Shown: positions 45,101-57,700, counted from the first letter of the stretch. The stretch is DNA of 64,000 bases from Neoechinorhynchus agilis (GCA_051530055.1 CM121342.1:15252001-15316000); one strand, 5' to 3'. The notes: generated by a model from the letters alone, not told the origin. Translations and numbers: made by a program.

Positions 45101-46366
45101 AATTTTTTATTTATTTCTCTGATTTATTTTGACTTACCGGATGCCGTTTGCGTAAAGACGTTGGTTGAGATTTGTCAAGATCAGAGTGAATTCAAGAATT
45201 CGTCTCAATGGAAGACACCACCACTTGGTCGAAAGCTTTTATTTAGTGAAGAACTTAAATGTACAGTTATGGAAGTGAAGGAAATTGGTGGACTCGGTAC
45301 AACGATCGACGTTTGCCTTGTCAATGGTCGTCTCCATCACGGCGACAGAATAGTATTGGCTGGTCAAGAAGGTCCAATCGTTACAAATGTGCGTGGTCTA
45401 CTCATGCCGGCAGCTAACAAAGAGCTCCGAGTAAAAGCTCAATACCAACTGTACAAAGAGGTGAAAGGCGCCCGTGGTGTTAAAATAGCGGCAAAGAATT
45501 TGGATCGCGCATTGGCAGGTATTCCTCTATACGTGGCTCATCGCGACGACGAAGTAGGAGTATTGTGCCGAGAAATCGAAAATCTCGTTCAGGATGTACT
45601 TAGTTCTATAAAACTGGCTGATGTTGGTGTATATGTTCAAGCATCCACTCTTGGCAGTCTTGAAGCTCTCCTTGAATTTCTTCACGAGAGTCACATTCCT
45701 TACGCAGGTATAAACATTGGATGTGTTCATCGATTGGACGTTACGAAGGCGTCAATAATGTTGCAAAAGGATCCCAAGTGGGCTGTCATTTTGGCTTTCG
45801 ATGTACGCGTTGAGAAAGATGCACAGGAGATCGCAGATAATGTTGGCGTTAAGATTTTTACGGCTGATATTATATATCATTTGTTCGATAAATTCATGGC
45901 ATACAATGACGAGCTAAAAACTAAGAACAAGGAAAAACACAAAGGTTTAGCGGTATTTCCATGCAAGCTTCGTATAATCCCTCAGTTTGTGTTCAATAGT
46001 CGCGATCCGATTGTGGTGGGTGTGAATGTTGAACGTGGCTTCCTTCGAATCGGTACTCCGTTGCTCGCGGTGAAAGGTGAAGAGGAAAGTGAAGATATTG
46101 TGGATATCGGTACGGTGACGAGTATGGAGCTCAATCGCAAGCCAGTAGAAGTAGCACGGCAAGGTCATGAAGTGTGTATTAAAATAGAAAGTCCGCAAGG
46201 TGAGGCTCCTAAGATGATAGGAAGACATTTCGATACTTCAGATCCTCTAATTTCAAAACTTACTAGAGATTCGATCAACGTACTAAAAGAGTATTTTAGA
46301 GATGAAATGCAGAAAAACGATTGGCATCTAATTGTGGAACTTAAGAAGGTTCTTAAGATCCTATGA
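42123..46366 (+). CDS. eIF5B: Translation initiation factor eIF5B, four exons
   Basis: GTPase that joins the 60S and 40S subunits at the start codon. Exons: 42123-42257; 42307 to about 43070-43130 (donor not settled); 43477-44366; 45158-46366. The N-terminal part is a long charged Lys/Glu coil (KEILAKQKELEEKLRLEEEE), as in other eIF5Bs, with QYLTKEQRLKKERA. The G domain has GHVDTGKT (G1), GGITQQIGATNVP (switch 1), DTPGHESF (G3) and NKID (G4). Domain II begins after LKS/TLVEICQ. Domain III has GVYVQASTLGSLEALLEFL, and the C-terminal domain ends DEMQKNDWHLIVELKKVLKI. All key motifs are present, about 1000 residues. A short in-frame duplication (SAIKKSGNVD) lies at 42.57-42.64 kb. The junction of exons 2 and 3 needs a transcript. 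Confidence 0.95.
44367..45157 (+). other. Intron 3 of eIF5B
   Basis: A 791 bp intron, long for this locus. AT-rich, no repeat or gene seen inside. Donor TCG/GTATCC, acceptor GCGTAAAG. Confidence 0.6.
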
Positions 46367-46389
46367 AGTAATTTTGGAAGACGAGTATA

Positions 46390-49300
46390 ATTGCGATGCG
46401 CGTGTCTAGAAGGGGCGAGTGGCACTACATTTATATTTCAAACCAGCAAAACGCTGCAACGAAACGCTGGGGGCCTAAAAGTAAACTAGACTTACATACT
46501 TTCTGGTTTAATTTAATCATAAATGTCATGAAATCATTCACACCACCGCTCTGGATCGCTCAGCTGCCGTCCTGGTGTAACGATCGAAAGGACGGATGCA
46601 GCGAATCCCCGTTGCACAGTTAGAACTTTGTTTTGTAGGAGGAATGCTCCTGCCCTGTGATCGCCAGTGATTCGTCTCAATCTCATAGACAATTGCTTGA
46701 CCAGGCCCTGCGCTGCGGTACCAAACGAGCCGAGTGTTTCGGCGCCAAAGGGAACAAAATAATGATTTCGACTCAGGTCCCTGTATTTTGTCCTTTTTGC
46801 GTTCCTCAGTGGCGGTTGCTGCTCCCCGTGGTTTAATGGTGGCGAATTTTATGTTGCTGACTGCGAGCGTGTCCACGGACGTGGCATCCAAGAGAACGCA
46901 TTTGCCTTCTCGCCACGGGAATACTGTGACACCGGCAGATCTACGGCCATCGAGTGCTCTAAGATGTTGGGCGCATTCACAGTATTCAGGGCACGACTAA
47001 CAATTGCGCTCACTTCCGCGTGTCGTGAGTACCTTCCGCCTGATTGCCGACAGACGAGACAATGACACCCAATGGATCCACAGTTGCTCCGCAACGCCAG
47101 CGACGGGATGTGCACATCGGTACCCCAAGTCTCAGGGACACTGCAATCCTTACTGTCTCGTCGGAGAGAAGGGTACCCACAGAAGCGATTGGGATAGCGT
47201 TGAGCCAAGCACCCGATTCTATTGTAGAGACTGCCCCAATCGAGTTCGGTTCACTAGGTCACGAGAATCTGAAATTAAAGAGTTGTGAATTCTCGCTACC
47301 AGGGGGGAGTCCCAAACTGACTGTTTGCAACCATTGACGGGTATCTGCTCGCTGCCTGAATCTTCACACCAAAGATTAAGCACCTCCACGAAATCGTCAT
47401 CCAAAGTGTAATTCTCGCCAAGAACGGATTTAACTACTTTGCGGCCTGCTTCATACGATCCAAAATAAGCTGGCGGAGAAATATCGGCTGCTTTTCGGAT
47501 ACCCAAACCGGCGGACAACACAGAAAAGGACGCTTGACGCTAGGCCTCGTCCGACAGCTGAGTATTTAAAATTTTCTCCAGAGAGGCTTTCACCGTCTCT
47601 TCTAATTTTGCTAGCTCATCCTTATGTCTAAAAAAGGTGCTGTGTGCAGCTTATACAGCAGTTTTAGAATTAAGAGTATGTTCTTGATCAGGAACAGAGC
47701 CCCGTGTAAATATAATTCACCAACTCGTTCGTGCAGCACCGAAAGTTGCGGTTGAAGATTGGCGATCTCTGCTTCAACATTAGAACTAAAAAATGCAACT
47801 TCCTAGAAGACTCAACCGGTCCAAAGCGATCAATTCTATTCCGGGGCCCGGTTCTGAAAATCTTTATGGATAGTTTGCCTGGGCGCCTCATCTTACACCT
47901 TCATCACTAAAATATCGCATTTCGCAGCATTGAATTCAATGCCAATTTTCGCCGTTTCCTTCACGAGTGTCTCCATATTGCGAACGTGGCATCATCCAGG
48001 TACCAGCCGTTAAAGCTGGACTAGAGAGAGTGCGCGACGGGATTGACTGCGGGATCTCTTTGTTGAACTCCTCATTCTGATCACAAAACGTGGTTATTAA
48101 ACAACAAGGGAGTTGAAGTCTCATAGACATTAACGAAATAACGAAATGCTTCTGGTGCGTGATCTCTAACTACTTCGAGACGCACGGCTTTGAGTTTACG
48201 GTGATGAACGTGCGGAGTGAGTGAATAATCGCCTCTGCTAACTGAGTGGGGCAAAGTAGCATCCCTACTTTTTCCGCCATCCTTTTATTTAAAGTTTTTG
48301 CTGTTAAGCGGCGCAGAGTTGTTCCAATTGCAATGGGACGAATCCACCTTGGGTTTTTTTGCGAGAGCACACAAAGATGCGCCGAAAAATAACTAAATTG
48401 ATTTCGGAATCAACTCTCCCCTGCAAAATGGTCGATTAGGCGTGCCAATGCATCTTCAAGGGACTGGGCAGCGTCGCCTACTGAAAAGGAAGTCATATCT
48501 TTTAGGTGTTGGGGTCACAGCACGTCAAGCCCGTGAGCTGATCCGTTAGCAAAAGAGGAGATTGCCATCTTCACTTCTAATTTCGATGATAAAACATAAG
48601 GGATCGTATCGAAGGGCGAAATATTTCAATTGAAGTGATTCTTTGATATATAAATGTTTCGCCACTTCCACATACTCATGGATTTTATCTTTAACCAACG
48701 AAATACTGCCGACCGCCGTCATTGGGATGTTTGGAACGAAGAGTTCCTAAAGTTTCTTCGTTATCTTTGGCGAGACTGTCCATTGATGATAAAAGACGAA
48801 CTGTTCCTCCGACATCTCCGTCTGCGAGCTTGGAAGAAACGCGTCCAGCAGGCGACCAATTTGCGTTTCGACGGTGGTCAGGCTCGTGGACACGCTCCTT
48901 ACGTAGATCGTTTGCTGTCGAAAGATATCGAGTAACATTTTCGCCAAAATAACTTATTCGTTCTTTTATTTTTGTGACCAGAGATCCCTCAGAAGCATCA
49001 TCATCGGAAAACGCTAGTCTAAGAAACGCAAAGAGACGCATACACGACAACTCTGAGTTAATCTCGATGCAGTCTGCCAATAGCGAGGTGAATCTCCTTG
49101 CGGCCTGATACCGCGCGCCCCTTGCGATTCTTTTCACAACGTTTCTTGGGCAAAACTCGCACAATTTTCTCTACAAATGGAATTTGATTTTGTACTGGTG
49201 ATGTCGTGAAAGGATTCAGGCGCACACCGTCAATGGACTTAGGGGTGAACCGGAATCGCCACAGCGTGAATTACGTGGGCCATGGACCCTAAGAACTCCT

Positions 49301-49540
49301 GTTTTCGTCAGGGAGAAAATCCAATCACAAACCTCACATAATGCTGTTGAGAAGCTCGGTCGTGTTGTACCTTTGGCTGACGAAGTTGAAACAATAACAT
49401 TGACGTTGTTCTTTTCACTTTGCTCGTTTTGGGCGGGCAACTTTCCGTCTTCATATTGTGGTTTAGCATGCAGGTTCAGAGCAAAGCGAGAAGACGGCAT
49501 CGGTGTCGTCGGTGGAGGAGGCGACAACTCTGGGATCCTT
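46390..49540 (-). mobile_element. Long LINE copy (second family), antisense
   Basis: Minus-strand order from 49.53 kb: a zinc-finger-like stretch (CEVCDWIFSLTKTGVLRVHG); a run reading VVKRIARGARYQAARRFTSL with GTVRLLSSMDSLAKDNEETL and RSKHPND to 48.69 kb; reverse transcriptase entry (EVKMAISSFANGSAHGLDVL, PQHLKDM, then WIRPIAIGTTLRRLTAKTLN at 48.35 kb); a thumb-type region (SAGLGIRKAADIS, 47.5 kb); a Cys/His-rich stretch; and a tail with FPWREGKCVLLDATSVDTLA to 46.6 kb. It has several frame breaks and a palindrome inserted at 48605-48668. It ends just downstream of eIF5B and reads toward it. Confidence 0.8.
48605..48668. repeat. Short palindromic element, copy 2, inside the LINE
   Basis: GGGCGAAATATTT near 48614 pairs with AAATGTTTCGCC near 48664 around AATTGAAGTGATTCTTTGATA. 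The core is shared with the palindrome at 9667-9735. It interrupts the LINE between two consecutive reverse transcriptase segments, so it arrived later. Confidence 0.6.
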
Positions 49541-49689
49541 CATAGAAATCACACTTATGTTTTTGAAGGTTAGGTCTTAACCATAGAATGATAATTTATG
49601 CATGACGCCTCGAGGTACTTGAAATGATCTTGTTGCTCTCTGTTTTAAATTGATTTCGTTTGTGGATTCTTGGAGATTCTTAAATAGTA
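49541..49689. other. No gene seen
   Basis: Short AT-rich stretch between two LINE fragments. Confidence 0.4.
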
Positions 49690-50220
49690 ATAACACGTTT
49701 ATTTATCTGTGAGTTAACAAAGAAAGGGACCTATGTATTTTGGGTCCCCCGACCACTTTAATGCGCAGGAGAGATTGTTATGTTGTGAGATTTGGTCTTT
49801 CGCCCGGTTCATGATAATTTAAATTTTGATGTCCAAACAGATCTTAAACGTAATTTTGGTTGCTTAATTGTTAGTTTTTGTTTTGTTCCGTTATTTTCTC
49901 CGAATCAATTCGCATTTGGAGAATTAAGCAGTGGGGAAAAAGAACGGAGGTGCAGATTTGCGCGAGGAACTGAAGGATGGAAAATGTTTTAGCGACGAGT
50001 ATTGTAAGTGTGAGTAAAAAGAGAAATGTGTCTTAGAAATTGAGGAGGATGAGAATGAAGGCGTTTTGAGTGCTTTCGAAAGATTAGAGAAATATGTTCT
50101 TCTAAGGGCAGGAGTTCGGTAAACAAAACTATGAAGTTGCGAGTGTAGTCTTTCATGTCGTACATTCATGATAGAACGAAAAACGATGGATACGTTAATC
50201 AATGTCGGACAAAAGTGAAG
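49690..50220 (-). mobile_element. LINE C-terminal fragment (CR1/L2-like)
   Basis: The minus strand carries MNVRHERLHSQLHSFVYRTP, then ALRRTYFSNLSKAL, matching the R.-N-.LRT-.-.T.....-FS-.L...WN tail of CR1/L2-type LINEs. Its far end (AATAACACG, GGGTCC) matches 38.79 kb. Broken. Confidence 0.5.
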
Positions 50221-50265
50221 AAATTACATGCCCCCTCCCATTAAGATTATCATTCAGACTATTTG

Positions 50266-52747
50266 TTAAACGGTTGATGTCGCCGTCCTGAGCTCGAATG
50301 CTTGTGCGATTTCCGTTTCAATTTGGTCGAATGCCTCTTTTGGCAATTTTGACTCCTCCTCCGGTTTGATAAAGAGTGCCTTTTCAACGAAACTTGCGTT
50401 CATCTTTCTTGGAATCGTATCACAAAAATCACTGTTGATATGAAGATTATTGCACATATGCAAATGGTTTTCTCAAATTTTACCTCAGAAACTTAAGGAG
50501 ATGCTCATAACTATCAGCCACGAAATATTGATTCTGAAAATTGTCAGTGACGATTTCTGCCTTGAGAACATCTTCTATTTTCAATGGCTTTTGCTTTTCT
50601 GGGCACGTAACAGCATGCTACAATCTGTAACATGATCGCTCCATTAACATGCTTCAATTTTACCTTCAATTCTTTTGATGAACCCATATATCCCGCTCCT
50701 ACGGCCTTAATTTCATCATGCTCTAGGACAAGTCCAAATTCAATTGTAAAGAAATAAACCTTTAATGAGAATGTCATGAGAAAGCAGAGACATAATTTTT
50801 ATTAATTCATTTCACTTTGTAAATAATACTGAATACTAGTATTTTGGTTAAACCAGCGTTTTTCAAATACAAATATTTGAAATTTAAACAGGTCTTCAGA
50901 ACGCTACACGAATAACAAATTATCAATAAGCGTTATTCGTTGTTATTTATGGAGAAATACGTTAGCAAGAATGAAAGTGCGAAAGCGTTAAATGGAAAGC
51001 AAGGAACCAAACCAAAGTATAAAGAAGATTGCACCAGAAATGGTTTCTTCGGAACCTGAAGATGCTCCATTCAGTGGCTCTGTTTTCCGAGCAAATTGAA
51101 GACGCACATGGAAACAAAAACATCCAGCGGTTTTTTTATCGAGAAGTGTAAGATGATGAATTTTTTACCATACACGCAGCGATTTCGGCCTGGGAAGTGC
51201 TGGTCGGCACCCGATGCCCTTAACCATACGCGGTTATGAGTTTGTACATCCCTACGGGATTCATCAGTGAGTTTCCTCCCTTCAACGACGTATTTCGTCC
51301 CCTTTGGTTGTGAGTCATCGGTGCTCATGGATATTGAACTCTTTGACTCTCGATAAAAGGCAACTGGTTGAGCCACGCATAAAGATGTTAAAATCCAGCG
51401 GGTTGTTATTGATTGCAAGTTATAAGTATGCTCAGTTATTAGCAAAACACAAGAAAGCGAATACAGAAGCTAAAATAATTTTTCCGTTTGCATCTTCATG
51501 GTGGTTTTATGAGTTTGGATTGAGGGGTTTCTAATAATAGAAAATGCGAGTTTGTTTGTCGACGTTGGAACCTCGATTAGATCGCATTTGTTCGTTTACA
51601 TTGACTTTAATTTTTGAATAGATTATAAAACAACTGTATTTTTTAGTTTTTACTGTGTTAACAAACAAAAAAGTTCAAGAAACACTGTTTTAAACCCAGA
51701 CACTAGCTATTATTTTATAATATGACAAAGCTAGTGGTTTAATTATTTTTGTCCAATTTCTTATGTTACAAAAATGTTTGTTCGATTTTTTAATTAGAAT
51801 ATTTTTCACACTGCCTAACTTAGATTATTCTATGAAATTCTTCAAAGAGAAACAGAAATTTTAACCGTACCTTCGCCAATTCTTCGATGAGTGCGTCATC
51901 GATTCCAATAGACACGAGACCGACCCTATTTGTTAGATCTGCAAACTCTGGATCAACTAGCATTGGTACATGGCCAAGAAGTTCATGGCAGCAGTCTAAC
52001 TCGTCGCTATAATCTAAGTTATCATGTTGACGTATTTTCTCCGTGCAAGGAAATGTCCGAAACGCGATATTATAAAAGAAATCCCTGGCACATATATACC
52101 CGGATACTGGCCTCAGGGAGAATCCACTCTTTTCTCTAAGGAAATTACTTAGAGCACTTAACTTAGGAATTGTTTCAGTCCTGTAAAGAGCGATCTTCGA
52201 GAATATGGAATAAAGATACACTCACCCATAGCAGCCACTGGAAAGTAAAATGTTCAAATTATTCTTGTACTCAGCACATGTGTAAAGAGGATAGACGTCG
52301 CTCATCAAGTAAGTCGTTATTTTGTTCCTTAACCGTCCAAGCCGAAAATGTTTCCAACTCGTCAACAACCACTCACCATTTGGTATTATCCGCATCAGTA
52401 CGTTCCATATCTTTGCGAGATTTTCGTCTATTTAAATTTTCGAAGAATAAGTTTTTCCTAAACTCGTTTAACTCACGTAAATGTAAGCATTGCTGACTGC
52501 CCAAGAAACTGCAAGTCCTGCATTCTTCGAAATAGTGCTCTCTTTCTGCTTGTGCTGTGAGAAAAACACGGGTTGAATTTTTTCTAGGTGAAGAAATAAG
52601 GTATTCCAATATTTTGTATGTAGGGTAACAAAGATGAGTAGTCACTTTTGGTGATTCATCGTGAGAATCTGTCATTGAAAGCATTCGTTCCGCCGAAATT
52701 CCCCAACGTTTCTGTTGACAGGAGTGATTTAACGCCCATTGTTGCAT
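50266..52747 (-). CDS. Aromatic amino-acid hydroxylase, six exons
   Basis: Tetrahydrobiopterin- and iron-dependent hydroxylase of Phe, Tyr or Trp. Exons: 52747-52377, 52327-52226, 52180-51871, 50759-50664, 50593-50484, 50431-50266. All phases match, giving 384 residues. Iron ligands: CCHELLGHVP gives His 223 and His 228, and YFFTIEFGL gives Glu 268. The spacing (5 and 40) equals that of human PAH (285, 290, 330). GFSLRPVSG and GAGYMGSSKEL are the usual active-site strands. YFFT rather than YWFT, and the C-terminal FQNQYFVADSYEHL, lean toward tryptophan hydroxylase, but substrate is not certain. Exon 1 lacks the usual IPxVxYT stretch and a clear regulatory ACT domain, so the N-terminus is divergent or its start is misplaced. 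Intron 3 (1.1 kb) holds a SINE-like repeat. Confidence 0.85.
51205..51370 (-). mobile_element. SINE-like repeat, copy 2, in the hydroxylase intron
   Basis: Partner of 41455-41660. On the minus strand it has GGGGACGAAATACG, then CTCACTGATGAATCCC about 25 nt on, followed by a GTA-GGGAT hairpin. It lies inside intron 3 of the aromatic amino-acid hydroxylase, in the gene's own orientation. Confidence 0.5.
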
Positions 52748-54540
52748 TTTCACACCAGCTACAAAATGCGGAGTTTAGAAATTTCGTAGCTCAAAAGAAC
52801 AGTTCCGTATTTATCCGTGTAGTGTGCGAGGCGATTTGTTGGGTACGCGAAGCGGGGGCGAATGCAGGGAAACGCATGGTACTCGTGGTAAAATGAAAAC
52901 AATTACAATTACACTGCAATATTAACTACTTTAGCGCAAATCATTTATCGGCGAATAATCAATAACAAATTTTGCTTTTTAAAAATAACTACAAATAGTT
53001 CCAATTAGATCACATGCTCGCAATACATTTCGGGGTAAAATATCCATAACGATGTAATAGAACTTACATAGGGAATTATTGGTTGATAACAACAGTCTAA
53101 AAATTTTGTATGTAGAGCGTATCCTCTGCGAACTTCAGTCCACGAATTAAGAGCTAAAAAACAACCTAAAAGAGTATCCTTTGATCAGATTGATATGGAA
53201 ATAAATGCTGGTTTTGATTTTAAACGTGAATGGTTCAGAAACGCATCAATTAAGTTTAAAATGAATCCTGAAAATCGAATTTCGATCATTAAAATGTATG
53301 GGAATAAAGCTGAGGCTTAAAAAGTACGCACCAAACTTTAAGCGAATGACACAAAGACAAGCGCCTTATTTTACCTCTTTCACCCATGTATTTTAATTTT
53401 ATGACAGTCTTATATTGTCGCAAACGATGAAAAATTGAAGTTTACGTCCCATCTATAATTCTAAATTTCTATCGGACTTTCTAAGAATAATTAAACATAA
53501 CTGTGTTCCTTCTCATGAGAGAAAACCTATGATTATTGTTTTTAGAAAAGTTTAAGCCTGAAATTTTAAATCAGACTAATTTTTTATTGACATCGGCAGT
53601 AAAGCTGAGTGACGATAATATTAAATTCCGCTCTTTTAAATTTTCCGATCATATTGTCAAAGAACTAATGGGAAAAATATTAGAGCTTTAGAAACAAGAT
53701 TTAAGAGATATCGAAGATTTGAATCCAGCAAAAGATTTATAAGAAACATTGGAAATGCACAAGTATTTTGCTGGGGTTGATATATAATTGTCTTTTCAAA
53801 TTTCTTATCGTCTAAGTTGCTCTTTGCATCGGATGTAATTGCTTATATGTAAATGGTTTTCTTGTCTGAACTTTCATACTCTTCTTAAGCACTCTTCTTA
53901 CACCTATTCGTTCAGTCAGATCTTGAACGTCTTTTATTCTGAAGATTTCTACAAATCCAGCGTATTTGAGGTTACTTAATAGTGGATCGAAGCCAAGTCT
54001 TTTGATATTTCGGTGGTAGAATAAATAGATCACTGACCTTTTAGTCCTCACTTCACGATTTGTGTTTCCAAGTTTTACAAAACTCAATATTGATTGCTTG
54101 TGGCGTTTCAGTCCTACTTTTTCCGTTCCACGCTCATCCGCAGCTTAAAAAATGCACCCGTCTCCCCTTCTATTTAAATTTTCAAATTTAATACTTTTCG
54201 TTCACAAATTCCTCCTTTTCGTCCAATTCTGCAACTATCGTCATGATTGTTCGGCAGCTTCCTTGATGACCGCGGCATTGCCGCGTTGGATCGAAGCCCT
54301 GATTCGCTGTATCAGGAAGCCCTCGAGGCGCGCCTCCCGAGTCAATTATAGCCTCTTTTTCTATGCGAAATCTTTGTATGCATTAACATTCACTGCTATC
54401 TCATTTTTCAACTTAGTTTATAACTCTTTTCACCACTTTCCTATAAGAATCACATTTAATAGCGGTTTGGTAATATGGATATGCAATAAGATTTAAAATT
54501 AAATCAACAAAATTTTAAAAATTCTGCCTAAAAGTATAAA
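52748..54540. other. No supported gene
   Basis: Two stretches look faintly coding. On the plus strand at 53.15-53.33 kb the frame reads KRVSFDQIDMEINAGFDFKR. On the minus strand at 54.12-53.81 kb an open frame of about 105 residues has GFDPLLSNLKYAGFVEIF. Neither has a clear start, splice partners or a recognised family. They could be exons of unseen genes or relics. Confidence 0.35.
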
Positions 54541-54547
54541 AAATTAG

Positions 54548-54758
54548 AGGTATTGTTTAGGTCTTCACCCGGTAAATGATTTTTCTCTATTAAAGACGTT
54601 TCGAACCTCGTTGGATTCATCATAAGTTCTAAAATACAACTGGAAGCAAATAATTACTAATCCACTTGTATTTTAGAACTGATGATGATATCGACGAGGT
54701 TCGAAACGTTTTTAATATAAAATTATTCACTCAGTGAAAACCTAAAGAATAATCCCCA
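54548..54758. repeat. Inverted pair of hammerhead-like sequences
   Basis: 54548-54640 and 54672-54758 are inverted copies around a 31 bp centre; the inner edges are TAAGTTCTAAAATACAA and its complement. The right half has a perfect CTGATGA box (54679-54685), CGACGAGGTTC and GAAAC (GAAA at 54703-54706). The left half, on the minus strand, has CTTATGA, a GAATCC/GGTTC stem, GAAAC and GTC. Both share the outer arm ATTGTTTAGGTC with the better copy at 60202-60300. Such inverted arrangements are known for Penelope terminal repeats. Confidence 0.55.
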
Positions 54759-57700
54759 TTTTGACATAAGAATGCTGCTTTTGAGCGATAAAAGATAGAA
54801 AAGATGTTGCTAGAAGCATCGGTCTATTAGCAGGGAGATTTAAACATTAAAAACCAACGGCATGAACCTCAGACGGCTGTTTTTACATTTTCATTGGTTT
54901 TATTTGACACAGATAATAAATTTTATATTGCTCGAATCAATTAATGACATTTTATGGCTCCGCTGTAAGAGTTTTGTTTATCGTCAAAATTGTCATCAGC
55001 TGCTCCCTAATTTTAAGCAAAAAATGTATAGCTTGAGAGCAAATATAGAACTGTTTATGGCGTAAAAAATGAAGGAGTTTTATTAAATCCGATATTTTCG
55101 AGGCACAATATCGTGCCTTTATTAAGGTGATCTGTTGGGGCCATTGAGTTCTGTTCCTTAAATATAATCGACCGTTAACGTGTCAAGACAAATAATTCCG
55201 TCAGAACAAATATCATCTTCTGGGACATATTAATTTTATTTGCTTAATCTTTAATCTGAAGATGAACAATCTCGGAACTGATATCGTTTTCCTAGTAGGA
55301 TTTTAAAATTTAACACGAAGGTCGAATTAACGCTCAATGTATCAAAATCGAACACATTATCGCCTTTAACAAATTATGAAAACGCATTGCGTTATTTAGT
55401 AGCATGAACTTTTAAACATTTTTTAAATTCTTGATGAAGTCAATGCAAGTGAAAACTTCATAGAGCACAAAATTGGTTGTCGAGCGAACTAGGATACGAA
55501 ATCCTGGCGACTTCGAAACATTATGAATAACGTACATATTAAGATTTAACCGACGAAGTAATTCAATATCTTCTTTTCTGTTCTGCTCTCATACTTCTTT
55601 AAGGGGTGGAGTCATCGTGACTGAAAATCTGAAGGCACATGAACTCACGAAACGCATTATTTCGGTTCTTTGTAGTCGTAGAACACCAGTCATCTCAATG
55701 AGTGTTCGATACTTCGTCTGAGTAGCACTTTTAGGGAATGAGCTTCTCTATTTTTAAACGAGCATAAACGTATTCTTAAGAAATGCTCAATCCCACTAAA
55801 GTCATGAACACATTTTTAATTTTTCATAAAATATAAAAATAGAAATGTAAACATTTTTTCCTTTGCCTTTTTCGGTCACCATTAATCCTAATAATTATTA
55901 TCTTTTCCGCGTCTCTCGAAAGTTAATGCCCGAAAATTGTGCGCCGTTTAGTCTTGAAGCATTTCTTTGTGCTACAAGTACGCAATGTCTTTGCTTAGTA
56001 GCTTGGCATTTTCACACGAATCAGATAAAATTATGATAATTTCCGTTCTTCTAAAAATAGCTCCTTAACAAACGTTCATCAACCGTAGGAGCTACTGGTG
56101 GTAAAAACACGCACAAAGTGCACATCCATCTATTCAAATTGCGATCGCCCTGCCGTGCATCGACCAAAAACTTTTGCCCACGTAAAGACATGAGTCACTT
56201 TACTACATTTAACTCACTTATAACAAGATGCATAGGTGAGTTTAAAGTTTAAATGGATATTTTTGCTCGTGTTTTCCCTACAGTTAGTGTTGCGTTAGGC
56301 CAATAAGATGTTTTTATAGGTATGTAATTAAGAAAATCATTTTTTAAGATCAGATGCCAAATCCGGCATTTTTTTCTTAAACATGGATCATATACAGATT
56401 TTTGATTGATGACAACTAGCACAAGTCGTGTTTAATCTGAAAGGCAAGAAATGGCCTCTTAACGATTAATTTCCCTTTTCATGGATCTCGCAATCAATGT
56501 ATTCGTACCATTTAAACGAGCAATTAATGACAATTTAATACTAATCGCAAACACCGCCTCACTGCATTTTATGTTTGGTCTTTTGCTACAACTGCCGTTT
56601 GCGTCTAATTAACTTTTGAAAGATCATGAATATCGGCTAATTTATTCCATTTGCCAGTTCATTGATCACACACGCATAAAGCCTGATCAGCCACCTTTTC
56701 GATCCTTTTCTTGACAGACACAAATAAAACAACCGATCCATTCTTCGATTTCAGCTAGACAGAAAACCACTATTGTGACGATTTTCGTTTGTAGCTACCT
56801 TCCTCCGTCGTAATGTTCTCGGAGGGAAAATGCACTAATTTTGTCATGCTGATCCACCTCCCCGTGAAGCTATCGCCTCGACTACTTTTGCTTCAAAAAT
56901 CTTCAATGATGACTGCAACTTGTTTGCTCATCAATTTCACAATTCATCCTCATTTCGCCTTTAAAAGGCTTCTTTAGAATGCAAAAACTCTATTATATTT
57001 CTCAGGGATTGTAGCAAACTGGACGCTACTTGCTAAATAGTTATAGAGCCATTTTGACGAAAATCATTTCAGCGCATTCGACGAGTGTCCCTGTATTTTC
57101 ATTTTCATTTATGGTTGAAACTGGAGATGCCCTAAGCCCAAAACGACGATAATTCTCGATCGATCAAAACTAAGTAGGAGTTTTAGTTCCGATCGTTGGA
57201 TTAAATCGTGTTTAAATTCAAATATAGTTGAAACACGTGTACTGCGAAATTCACAATAATTTGCCCTCTAGGATTAAGAGTCTAAGGTTGTCGTATTATT
57301 TGAAACTTCTTTAATGAACATGACTGAAATTTGAAATCTGTTAAAACATTCGAAAATCAGAATATTTTTATCGCCCAGGATTCGAGCGACTGTGCACCCT
57401 AGAAAGCCCGTAAAAATCACAGGTCTATAAATGTACTTGTTTTACACGCCATTTAAGTTAGTTTTCGGACCTTTTTCGAGAATGACAATGACAGTCTGAT
57501 AAATGCTCCTCAGGTAAAGAAAGGAAACATCTAAAAAGTTTATAGTTCCAAAAGTTGACATTTGCACCTTAGGCAAAAGCCTTTATATGTTGTTGAGACG
57601 AAGAAGGCACAAGTTTGACTGTTAAAACACGGATTCTCGACGATTTCGGCGTTCCGCGTGACCAACTAAATTAGTCAGCTTGGAAATTTGATTTATATAA

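Noticed and set aside
53812-54130. Minus-strand open frame with an ordinary protein-like composition
   Set aside because: No ATG at the start, no recognised family and no splice partners. Mentioned in the gap note but not called as a gene.
54152-54496. Plus-strand open frame of 114 codons
   Set aside because: Phe/Leu/Ser-rich composition typical of AT-rich non-coding DNA, with no domain and no splice context.
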